From Caldilineaceae bacterium (GTDB lineage: Bacteria; Chloroflexota; Anaerolineae; Caldilineales; Caldilineaceae): DNA of 16,573 bases. Of this stretch, positions 6,717-15,471 are shown piece after piece. Under the pieces are notes generated by a model. The model searched no databases and had not been told where the DNA came from. It was given only the letters and a program-made list of their open reading frames with translations. The DNA is taken from positions 1 to 16,573 of the forward strand of contig WGCB01000740.1 in NCBI GenBank assembly GCA_015494005.1, written 5' to 3'. A program made the position numbers and the translations under genes. Numbering within the stretch: position 1 is the stretch's first letter; each line of letters begins with the position of its first letter.

Positions 6717-7919
6717 ATGAACCGAGAAAACCAGCAGCTCAACTATCAGGACCACACCATCCTCATCGTGGACGACTCGCCGGCCAACCTGGGCGTCGTC
6801 TTTGATTTCCTGGACGGCCTGGGCTTCACCATCATGGTGGCCCAGGACGGGGAGAGCAGCCTGGAGAAGGTCCAGTTCGCCTTGCCGGACATCATCCTCC
6901 TGGATGCGCTCATGCCCGGGCTGGATGGCTTCCAGGTCTGCCGCCGTCTGAAGGAGGACCCGACTACTCGGGACATCCCCGTCATCTTCATGACCGGCCT
7001 GAGCAGCATCGAGGACAAGATCCGGGGCTTCGAGGCCGGCGCCGTGGACTACGTGACCAAGCCGGTCCAGGAGGAGGAGCTGCTGGCCCGGGTGGTCACC
7101 CACCTGCGTCTGCGCAAGCTGACCCAGAACCTGCAGCGGACCAACGAACGGCTCCAGCAGGAGATCCAGGCTCGCATGCGCTCCGAGGCAGCCCTGGCCG
7201 AATACCGGGACCAGCTGGAGGCCCAGGTGCAGCGCCGCACCGCGGAGCTCTTCCAGGCCAACCGGCGGCTCCAAGAGCTGACCGCCCGGGTCACGGAGAT
7301 CGAGGAGACGGAGCGCCGTCGCTTGGGCCGGGAGCTCCACGACCGGGTGGGTCAGGACCTGGGCCTCCTGAACATCAACCTGAACATCGTCCAGAACGGG
7401 CTGCCGCCCCAGGTGGATCCAGCCCTACGCACCCGGCTGGAGGACTCTCTGGCCCTCATCGAACAGGTGGCCGCCCAAGTCTACGATGTGATGGCCGAGC
7501 TGCGCTCCCCGGTGCTGGACGACTACGGCCTGGTGGCGGCCTTGAAATGGTACGGCGCCCACTTCTCCACCCGCACGGGCATCCCGGTGCGGGTGCGGGG
7601 CGTGGAGGATGGCCCCCGCTTCTCCCTGGCCACAGAGAGCGCCCTCTTCCGCATCGCCCAGGAGGCCTTGACCAACGTGGCCAAGCACGCCCAGGCCAGC
7701 CAGGTGACCGTGACCGTGGAGCAGGAAGCCGGCCGGGTGCGCCTCTGCATTGTGGACGACGGCGTGGGCTTCGATCCGTCCGCCCCGGCCCTGCCCCAGA
7801 ACGGCCAAGGCTGGGGGCTCATCTCCATGACCGAGCGGGCTGAGGCCATCGGCGGCCGCTGCACCATCCAGACCGGGGCCAACCGAGGCACCCAGGTGAC
7901 AGTGGAGGCGCCGGCATGA
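6717..7919 (+). CDS. Soluble receiver domain-histidine kinase (NarL-type)
   Basis: This 400-residue cytoplasmic protein has no membrane segment. Residues 12-130 are a CheY-like receiver with D19/D20, phospho-acceptor D63 (LLDALMPGLDGF) and K115. A coiled coil runs from about 132 to 195. HisKA_3 follows with H208 in the RRRLGRELHDRVGQ motif, then a HATPase with EALTNVAKHA, DDGVGFDP and a Gly-rich lid (GWGLISMTERAEAIGG). A receiver in front of a kinase means phosphate or a docking signal from another kinase can control it; the hybrid kinase encoded divergently is the obvious candidate. I prefer ATG 6717 because the in-frame TTG at 6687 lies inside a repeated DNA element; neither start has a good ribosome site. 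The stop overlaps the next gene by 4 bases (ATGA). Confidence 0.92.
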   Translation: MNRENQQLNYQDHTILIVDDSPANLGVVFDFLDGLGFTIMVAQDGESSLEKVQFALPDIILLDALMPGLDGFQVCRRLKEDPTTRDIPVIFMTGLSSIEDKIRGFEAGAVDYVTKPVQEEELLARVVTHLRLRKLTQNLQRTNERLQQEIQARMRSEAALAEYRDQLEAQVQRRTAELFQANRRLQELTARVTEIEETERRRLGRELHDRVGQDLGLLNINLNIVQNGLPPQVDPALRTRLEDSLALIEQVAAQVYDVMAELRSPVLDDYGLVAALKWYGAHFSTRTGIPVRVRGVEDGPRFSLATESALFRIAQEALTNVAKHAQASQVTVTVEQEAGRVRLCIVDDGVGFDPSAPALPQNGQGWGLISMTERAEAIGGRCTIQTGANRGTQVTVEAPA

Positions 7920-8566
7920 TCCGGGTGCTCCTGGCCGACGACCACGCGGTCCTGCGGGATGGGGTGCGCCTGCTCCTGGAGATGGACCCGGCCATCCAGG
8001 TGGTGGGAGATGCGGCGGACGGCCGAGAGGCCGTGCAGAAAACCCGGGAGCTGCAGCCGGACGTGGCCATCCTGGACATCCTCATGGCCGAGCTCAACGG
8101 CATCGAGGCGGCCCGGCAGATCGTGGCGGAAAATCCCGCCACCCGGGTGATCATCCTCTCCATGAACGCCAACTCCGAATACATCTTCCGGGCCCTGCAG
8201 GCCGGGGTGAGCGGCTATCTGCTCAAGGCCTCGGCTGGCTCCGAGGTGGTGCAGGCCGTGCATGCGGTCCACGCCGGAGGACGTTACCTGAGCCAGGCCA
8301 TCTCCGACACGGTGATCACCGAGTACATCGCCCAGCGAGAGGCCACGGAGAAGGACAACCGGCTCCTGCGCCTGACCGCCCGGGAGCGAGAGGTCCTGCA
8401 GCTGGTGGTGGAAGGCCGCTCCAACGTGGAGATCGCCCAGCGGCTGACCATCGCTCCGGGCTCGGTGAAGACCTACCGCAAGCGCATCATGCAGAAGCTG
8501 GACATCCACGACCTGCCCGGCCTGGTCAAGTTCGCCATCCGCCACGGCATCACCCCGCTGGAATAG
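7916..8566 (+). CDS. NarL/FixJ-family response regulator
   Basis: This 216-residue DNA-binding regulator has an N-terminal receiver with D8/D9, phospho-acceptor D54 (AILDILM) and a Lys in YLLKAS. After a linker at about 130-148 comes a LuxR-type helix-turn-helix: LTAREREVLQLVVEGRSN, then EIAQRLTIAPGSVKTYRKRIMQKL. Family members dimerise and bind DNA when phosphorylated, usually activating transcription. It overlaps the receiver-kinase gene by 4 bases, so that kinase is its likely phosphodonor. The importer genes begin 180 bases downstream on the same strand and are the natural target; repeats in that gap are candidate binding sites. The target assignment is inference. Confidence 0.94.
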   Translation: MIRVLLADDHAVLRDGVRLLLEMDPAIQVVGDAADGREAVQKTRELQPDVAILDILMAELNGIEAARQIVAENPATRVIILSMNANSEYIFRALQAGVSGYLLKASAGSEVVQAVHAVHAGGRYLSQAISDTVITEYIAQREATEKDNRLLRLTAREREVLQLVVEGRSNVEIAQRLTIAPGSVKTYRKRIMQKLDIHDLPGLVKFAIRHGITPLE

Positions 8567-8577
8567 TCCCCACGTTT

Positions 8578-8605
8578 CTCCCTCCGTGCGACTCCCTCCA
8601 TGCGA
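8578..8605. repeat. 14-bp tandem repeat upstream of the importer
   Basis: CTCCCTCCGTGCGA (8578-8591) is followed directly by CTCCCTCCATGCGA (8592-8605), with one mismatch. It lies just after the response regulator stop and before the first ATPase gene. Possible regulator-binding array; no function shown. Confidence 0.5.
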
Positions 8606-8616
8606 CCCTGGGATTT

Positions 8617-8656
8617 TGTCCCCGGATTTCCCGCGCCATGTCCTCCATCGGGGACA
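8617..8656. promoter_or_regulatory. 8-bp inverted repeat, possible operator for the importer operon
   Basis: TGTCCCCG (8617-8624) and CGGGGACA (8649-8656) are perfect complements separated by 24 bases, with centres 32 bases apart. A TG-N-TAGACT extended -10-like element follows at 8676-8684 (TGC then TAGACT) without a clear -35. This fits a site for a dimeric activator or repressor ahead of the ATPase gene at 8747. The hairpin is too open to be a good terminator. Confidence 0.35.
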
Positions 8657-8746
8657 GACGCGGCCCCTTCGCCTCTGCTAGACTGAACCTACCCCCAGAA
8701 TGGCATCCTCCCATCCCGTGGTACACCTTCTCTCCTCAGGCAGACA

Positions 8747-9858
8747 ATGGAGCTACAGCTCGAATCCATCCGCAAGGTTGTGGGCGGCCAGGTCTATCTC
8801 TACGAGATGAGCCTGGCCCTGAAACCAGGGCTGAACGTGCTCCTGGGCCCCACCACCGCGGGCAAGACCACCCTGATGCGGCTCATGGCTGGGCTGGAGC
8901 AGCCCACGTCTGGGCGCATCCTCCTGGACGGCCAGGACGTGACCCGGCTGCCGGTGAAGAAGCGCAACGTGGCCTTCGTCTACCAACAGTTCATCAACTA
9001 CCCCAACCTGACCGTCTTCGAGAACATCGCCTCCCCCCTGCGCATCCGGGGCGGCCTCTCCAAGACGGCCCTGCGGGAACGGGTGGAGGCCACGGCCCGG
9101 ATGATGCGCATCCACGACCTGCTGGATCGGCTGCCCGCGGCCCTCTCCGGCGGGCAGCAGCAGCGGACAGCCATCGCCCGAGCGCTGGTCAAGGAGACGG
9201 GACTGCTGCTCATGGACGAGCCCCTGGTCAACCTGGACTACAAGCTGCGGGAGGAGCTGCGCATCGAGATGCAGAACATCTTCGACAGCCGGGACGCCAT
9301 CGTGGTCTACTCCACCACGGAGCCGGTGGAAGCCCTCATGCTGGGGGGCACGGTCTTCGTCCTGGACCAGGGGCGGCTGCTCCAGAGCGGCCCGGTGCTG
9401 GAGGTCTACCACCATCCTGACACCCAGCGAGTGGGGGAGATCTTCAGCGACCCGCCCATGAACCTGCTGGACGCCCGGCTGGAGGAAGGTCAGCTCCGTC
9501 TGGCGGACGGCCAGCGTTTCCCCGCGACCAGCCACATGGCCGGGCTGCTTCCCGGCGCCTACCGCATCGGCGTCCGCCCCAACCATGTGACCACCGCCCC
9601 CACCGGCCCGTCCAGCGTGGCCGTCCCCGGCGTGGTGGAGCTGGCGGAGATCAGCGGCTCCGAGACCTTTCTCCACACCGCGACCGCCCCCGGCCCAGAT
9701 GGCAGCCCGGGCAAGCTGGTGGCCCAGCTGGAGGGGGTGCACCGCTTCGAGCTGGGGCAGCCGACCACCCTGTACATGGACCCGGACCAGCTCTACCTCT
9801 TCGACATGGAGGGCAAGCTGGCCGCGGCGCCGGAACGCATCTGGGAGGAGGCGGTCTG

Positions 9859-9859
<1 letters not shown>
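8747..9859 (+). CDS. glpS: ABC importer ATPase 1, GlpS-like, with atypical Walker A and switch residues
   Basis: This 370-residue nucleotide-binding subunit is of the CUT1/MalK-like class. The Walker A motif is GPTTAGKT (34-41), where T37 replaces the usual Gly. The ABC signature LSGGQ (133-137) is intact. Walker B has D157 and E158. The switch position reads YSTTEPVEA, so T191 stands where His is expected. A C-terminal regulatory OB-like region follows (about 240-370). These oddities are, to my knowledge, typical of GlpS of the rhizobial glycerol importer GlpSTPQV. It is the first gene of the importer, and its TGA overlaps the next ATG by one base. It is expected to pair with the second ATPase below the two permeases. 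The ribosome site is weak (CAGG). The symbol rests on motif and gene-order resemblance; substrate not proven. Confidence 0.88.
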
Positions 9860-10938
<1,079 letters not shown>

Positions 10939-10941
10939 CTC

Positions 10942-11813
<872 letters not shown>

Positions 11814-11817
<4 letters not shown>

Positions 11818-12626
11818 CGGACAGGCGCCGCTGGACCAACGCACTGATCATGGTGCTCTACTTCATCCTGTTGATGCTGCCCATCTACTGGATGCTCAAC
11901 ATGTCCTTCAAGACCAACGAGGAGATCCTGGGGACCTTCTCCCTCTGGCCCCGGAACCCCACCCTGGCCAACTACCGCACCATCTTCACCGATCCGGCCT
12001 GGTACTCGGGGTACATCAACTCCATCACCTACACCAGCATGAACACGGTGATGTCTGTGGCCATCGCCCTGCCTGCGGCCTACGCCTTCTCCCGCTACAA
12101 CTTCCTGGGGGACAACCATCTCTTCTTCTGGCTGCTGACCAACCGCATGGCCCCTGCAGCGGTCTTCCTGCTGCCCTTCTTCCAGCTCTACCAGAACATC
12201 GGCCTCTACGACACCCACCTGGCGGTGGCTCTGGCCCACCTGCTCTTCAACGTGCCCCTCTCCGTCTGGATCCTGGAGGGGTTCATGTCCGGCGTGCCCA
12301 AGGAGATCGACGAGACCGCAGCCATCGACGGCTACAGTTTCCCCCGCTTTTTCTTCCGCATTTTCATCCCGCTCATCCGCAGCGGCATCGGTGTCACAGC
12401 CTTCTTTGCCTTCATGTTCAGCTGGGTGGAGCTGCTCCTGGCCCGCACCCTGACCAGCGTGAACGCCAAACCCATCGCCGCCACCATGACACGCACGGTC
12501 AGCGCCTCGGGCATGGACTGGGGCCTCCTGGCCGCGGCCGGCGTGTTGACCATCATCCCCGGCGCGCTGGTCATCTACTTCGTGCGCAACTACATCGCCA
12601 AGGGATTCGCTCTGGGCCGGGTCTAA
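11814..12626 (+). CDS. glpQ: ABC importer permease 2 (MalG-like), GlpQ-like
   Basis: This 270-residue second permease has about six membrane helices (first near 8-29). Its coupling loop reads DETAAIDGYSFPRFFFRIFIP, close to the EAA consensus with the conserved Asp-Gly pair. A GAGGAG site precedes the ATG. The 4-base overlap with the first permease indicates heterodimer production in step. The C-terminus (YFVRNYIAKGFALGRV) is typical of MalG-like subunits, which end near the ATPase interface. A gap of 176 bases follows before the next gene, the first break in an otherwise overlapping series. Confidence 0.93.
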
Positions 12627-12681
12627 ACTGCGGTCAATTTGAAAGCCGAAGTTGTCCCGGCTCTCGCCGGATGCGCCATTC

Positions 12682-12700
12682 GGCGGGTCACGGACCCGCC
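12682..12700. repeat. Compact hairpin between permease 2 and DUF2160 gene
   Basis: GGCGGGTC (12682-12689) and GACCCGCC (12693-12700) make a perfect 8-bp stem with a 3-base loop. No T-run follows, so it is not a standard terminator. It may protect the upstream mRNA from 3' decay or attenuate readthrough. The rest of 12627-12802 holds no gene I can support. Confidence 0.45.
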
Positions 12701-12802
12701 TAGCGCCTACCAAACTGTCGGTTCCAGTTAGACTTGAGTTTAGTCGTCTGGAGCGCCCTGCTGGTTCCGAATTCCCCCAACACCAGAGAGTCGAGAGCCG
12801 TC

Positions 12803-13084
12803 ATGTCGCCACTGGAATGGATGGCGTGGACCACGCCAACGGCCATCTTCTTTGCTGCCGTCGCCGCCATGCTCGTCACCATGACCCTCATCAGTCTACG
12901 CTGGCCCTCCTTGCCCCGGAAGGGCGTGCTGCCCATGCCCACCACCCGGGGAGAGCGGCTCTACATCGGCCTGCTGGGGATCGCCTTCATCTTCCTCATC
13001 TGGATGGGGCTCACGGACGCCACCCTGGCCGGTGCGGCAGGCATCAGCCTGCTCTGGTTGATCTCGGTTCTGCGCTGGGGGTGA
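12803..13084 (+). CDS. glpU: DUF2160-family small membrane protein, GlpU-like
   Basis: This 93-residue protein has three hydrophobic segments: about 11-32 (TPTAIFFAAVAAMLVTMTLI), 52-68 (YIGLLGIAFIFLIWMGL) and 73-90 near the C-terminus. Diagnostic features are the opening EWMAWTTPTAIFF, the central LPMPTTRGERLYIGLLG and the ending VLRWG, which match the small membrane protein found in GlpSTPQUV-type operons (DUF2160) as I remember it. Role is unknown; constant association with this importer suggests an accessory subunit or assembly factor. The ribosome site is poor (GAGAG). Intergenic spaces on both sides contain strong hairpins, so its expression may differ from that of its neighbours. Confidence 0.82.
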   Translation: MSPLEWMAWTTPTAIFFAAVAAMLVTMTLISLRWPSLPRKGVLPMPTTRGERLYIGLLGIAFIFLIWMGLTDATLAGAAGISLLWLISVLRWG

Positions 13085-13096
13085 CCTCAGCTGAAC

Positions 13097-13129
13097 TGCG
13101 CCGGGGTGATGGACCCGTTGCCCGGCGCA
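13097..13129. repeat. 9-bp stem hairpin after DUF2160 gene
   Basis: TGCGCCGGG (13097-13105) and CCCGGCGCA (13121-13129) are perfect complements around a 15-base loop. An alternative small stem GGGT/ACCC can form inside. No T-run follows. It lies 12 bases beyond the DUF2160 stop and could limit readthrough or stabilise the upstream mRNA. Confidence 0.45.
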
Positions 13130-13183
13130 CCTACAGCCATGGCCCAGGAATGCCCCTCCCTGTCCTGGAATCCATGCAAAAAA

Positions 13184-13233
13184 GCCGCTCCATTGGCCAG
13201 AAAGCGGCGAAACTGGCTGACCAACGGAGCGGC
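13184..13233. promoter_or_regulatory. Leader hairpin with two competing right arms, upstream of binding-protein gene
   Basis: GCCGCTCC (13184-13191) pairs with GGAGCGGC (13226-13233), extended by TTGG/CCAA and CCAG/CTGG across an imperfect stem. The same left arm can instead pair GCCGCT with AGCGGC at 13203-13208, so the two folds exclude one another. Six As precede the stem (13178-13183), so on the minus strand it would look like a terminator, although no minus gene needs one. It ends 50 bases before the binding-protein ATG, which suggests a leader element that sets its expression. Confidence 0.4.
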
Positions 13234-13283
13234 GTCAAGCAAACTACGCCAGGGAGGATAGCATATTTCATGGAGGAGATCCA

Positions 13284-15119
13284 ATGAAACGTTCGAAATT
13301 TGTGCGGTTGAGGTTTGTCACGCTGAGCCTCCTGATCGTCTTCAGCTTGGTGCTGGCCGCCTGTGGTGGATCCCCGGCCCAGCCCAGCGGCGAAGGCGCG
13401 GCAGAGAGTGGCGGCGCGGAGAGCAGCGCACCGGCGCCAGCGGCCTCCGACTTCGACGAGGCCGCGGCCATGGCCGCCGCGGAGCGCTGGATCGACGAGG
13501 AATTCCAGCCCAGCACCCTGAGCCGGGAGGAACAGCTGGCGGAGATGGAGTGGTTCATCAAGGCCGCGGCCCCCTACCGGGGCATGGACATCAACGTGGT
13601 CTCCGAGACCATCACCACCCACCAGTACGAGTCCCAGGTGATGGCCAAAGCCTTCAGCGAGATCACGGGCATCAACGTCACCCACGACCTGATCCAGGAA
13701 GGGGACGTCATCGAGAAGCTCCAGACCCAGTTCCAGTCGGGCCAGAACATCTACGACGCCTACGTCAACGACTCGGACCTGATCGGCACCCACTTCCGCT
13801 ACGGCTTCGTGGTGCCCCTCTCCGACTACATGGCCGGGGAAGGCAAGGACGTGACCCTACCCACCCTGGACGTAGACGACTTCATCGGCAAGAGCTTCAC
13901 CACCGCGCCGGACGGCAAGATGTACCAGCTGCCGGACCAACAGTTCGCCAACCTCTACTGGTTCCGCTACGACTGGTTCACGGACCCGGACATCAAGGCC
14001 CAGTTCAAGGAGATCTACGGCTACGAGCTGGGTGTGCCCGTGAACTGGAGCGCCTACGAGGACATCGCCAACTTCTTCACCAACGAAGTGAACGGTGACG
14101 GCACCATCGACGGCGTGAAGGTCTACGGCCACATGGACTACGGCAAGAAGGATCCCTCCCTGGGCTGGCGCTTCACCGACGCCTGGCTCTCCATGGCCGG
14201 CACCGGCGACGAGGGCATCCCCAACGGCGTGCCCGTGGACGAGTGGGGCATCCGCGCGGAGAACTGCGTGCCCGTGGGCTCCTCGGTGACCCGGGGCGGC
14301 GCCACCAACGCTCCCTCCGCAGTCTACGCGCTGGACAAGTACATCGAGTGGCTGAAGCAGTACGCCCCCGCGGACGCGGCCGGCATGACCTTCTCCGAAG
14401 CGGGGCCGGTTCCGGCCCAGGGCGCCATCGCCCAGCAGATCTTCTGGTACACCGCCTTCACCGCGGACATGACCAAGCCTGGCCTGCCCGTGGTCAACGA
14501 GGACGGCACGCCCAAGTGGCGCATGGCCCCTAGCCCCCACGGCGCCTACTGGCGGGAAGGCATGAAGCTGGGCTACCAGGACGCCGGTTCCTGGACCCTG
14601 CTCAAGAGCACCCCCGCGGACCGGCGAGCCGCGGCCTGGCTCTACGCCCAGTTCACCGTGGCCAAGAGCACATCTCTGAAGAAGTCCATCGTGGGTCTGA
14701 CGTTCATCCGGGATTCGGACATCCGCCATGATTATTTCACGGAGAACGCGGCCAAGTACGGTGGCCTGGTGGAGTTCTACCGCTCCCCGGCTCGCGTCCA
14801 GTGGACCCCCACGGGCGTGAACGTGCCCGACTACCCCAAGCTGGCTCAGCTCTGGTGGCAGAACGTGGCCCCGGCCATCACCGGCGAGGTGACCTCCCAG
14901 CAGGCCATGGACAACCTGGCCGCGGCCCAGGATGAGGTGCTGAGCCGCCTGGAGCGCATCGGCCTCAACGAGTGCTCGCCCAAGCTGAACGAGGAGCGGG
15001 ATGCCCAGTACTGGTTCGACCAGCCGGGCGCGCCCTTCCCCAAGCTGGCGGACGAGCGGGGTACGCCGGAGACCATCGACTACGATACCCTGCTGCAAAC
15101 CTGGCAGGACAGCCAGTAG
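13284..15119 (+). CDS. glpV: ABC importer solute-binding lipoprotein, GlpV-like
   Basis: This 611-residue extracellular binding protein has a lipoprotein signal: basic MKRSK-R-R, a hydrophobic core, lipobox LAAC with lipidated C27, then a Gly/Ser/Ala/Pro linker to about residue 55. The mature domain begins AAAERWIDEEFQPSTLSREEQ and carries family blocks ASDFDE, YVNDSDLIGTH, LPDQQFANLYWF (from residue 216), HMDYGKKDPSLGWRF, PSPHGAYW and GYQDAGSWTL. Similar proteins of this length accompany rhizobial GlpSTPQ. A GGAGGAG site 7 bases before ATG 13284 is the strongest in the importer. This is the transport receptor, anchored outside the membrane. Substrate is probably a polyol or sugar, by family only. 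The paralogue at 4685-6490 serves the sensor kinase. Confidence 0.93.
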   Translation: MKRSKFVRLRFVTLSLLIVFSLVLAACGGSPAQPSGEGAAESGGAESSAPAPAASDFDEAAAMAAAERWIDEEFQPSTLSREEQLAEMEWFIKAAAPYRGMDINVVSETITTHQYESQVMAKAFSEITGINVTHDLIQEGDVIEKLQTQFQSGQNIYDAYVNDSDLIGTHFRYGFVVPLSDYMAGEGKDVTLPTLDVDDFIGKSFTTAPDGKMYQLPDQQFANLYWFRYDWFTDPDIKAQFKEIYGYELGVPVNWSAYEDIANFFTNEVNGDGTIDGVKVYGHMDYGKKDPSLGWRFTDAWLSMAGTGDEGIPNGVPVDEWGIRAENCVPVGSSVTRGGATNAPSAVYALDKYIEWLKQYAPADAAGMTFSEAGPVPAQGAIAQQIFWYTAFTADMTKPGLPVVNEDGTPKWRMAPSPHGAYWREGMKLGYQDAGSWTLLKSTPADRRAAAWLYAQFTVAKSTSLKKSIVGLTFIRDSDIRHDYFTENAAKYGGLVEFYRSPARVQWTPTGVNVPDYPKLAQLWWQNVAPAITGEVTSQQAMDNLAAAQDEVLSRLERIGLNECSPKLNEERDAQYWFDQPGAPFPKLADERGTPETIDYDTLLQTWQDSQ

Positions 15120-15210
15120 CCCACAGGGGATCCAAGGGCGCAGCGGGTCTCGCGTCCTGGAAACCGACGCGAACATGAGTCATCCCGGAGTCTGTGGATG
15201 ATTCGAAAAG

Positions 15211-15266
15211 AGAAGCCTCCTGTAGTCGACTGAGGTGTCACCCGAGTCGAAAAACAGGAGGCTTCT
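15211..15266. terminator. Large inverted repeat between importer and integron cassette
   Basis: AGAAGCCTCCTGT (15211-15223) and its exact complement (15254-15266) form a 13-bp outer stem. TCGACT (15226-15231) and AGTCGA (15245-15250) add an inner stem. On the minus strand it is followed by CTCTTTTC, so it can stop leftward transcripts from the cassette; on the plus strand no T-run follows. It may also stop or protect the importer mRNA, whose stop codon lies 91 bases upstream. A remnant of a mobile element end is an alternative. Confidence 0.5.
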
Positions 15267-15330
15267 GCTATTGAGTGAACTGGGTGGGTGCATCACCACA
15301 CCGGCCCAGGCGCCTGCGGGGACCAAGCGG

Positions 15331-15350
15331 TTGAGCAACAGGTTGCTCAA
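15331..15350. repeat. 9-bp palindrome at the cassette junction
   Basis: TTGAGCAAC (15331-15339) and GTTGCTCAA (15342-15350) are complementary with only two bases between them. The right half overlaps the R' box of the attC site (GTTGAGC on the minus strand, 15351-15345). It lies exactly where the cassette joins the resident sequence. Confidence 0.6.
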
Positions 15351-15471
15351 CGACCTCGAGTTAAGCTGCGCCGGATGCAGCGGCGGGCCGCCGCGCACCC
15401 AAACCGTGGCCGACCAAAGTTACCCCAGCACGCGCCGAGCGGTAGGCGTCAGCTTGAATGAGTGGTTAGGC
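15345..15471 (-). other. attC: Integron attC recombination site (attC1)
   Basis: On the minus strand the site starts with R'' GCCTAAC (15471-15465) and ends with R' GTTGAGC (15351-15345), matching RYYYAAC and GTTRRRY. The inner boxes pair as AAGCTG-A-CGCC with GGCG-CAGCTT, leaving one unpaired A in L'', as in the aadA1 attC. The L'' side (TTCAAGCTGACGCC, next to R'') closely resembles the conserved stretch used for cassette-amplifying primers. About 127 bp long, within the normal attC range. Orientation puts the cassette gene at 15526-16167 directly upstream of its own site. Confidence 0.85.

Noticed and set aside
5060..6805. 581-codon plus-strand open frame opposite the sensor binding protein
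   Set aside because: Antisense to a clearly conserved family and rich in His/Val/Leu/Gly repeats without a domain; it also runs through the divergent promoter region.
5571..7340. Long minus-strand frame crossing the divergent promoter
   Set aside because: It overlaps two real genes in wrong frames and changes composition abruptly at gene borders.
12652..13287. 211-codon plus-strand frame over the DUF2160 gene
   Set aside because: The DUF2160 gene in the other frame has family motifs; this frame is His/Arg-rich and spans two hairpin-containing gaps.
15211..15266. Insertion sequence end
   Set aside because: No transposase fragment, target duplication or second copy is visible in the window; terminator or boundary element is the simpler reading.
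15180..15398. 72-codon minus-strand frame across the large inverted repeat and attC1
   Set aside because: Its sequence is explained by hairpin and attC DNA, with no ribosome site or domain.
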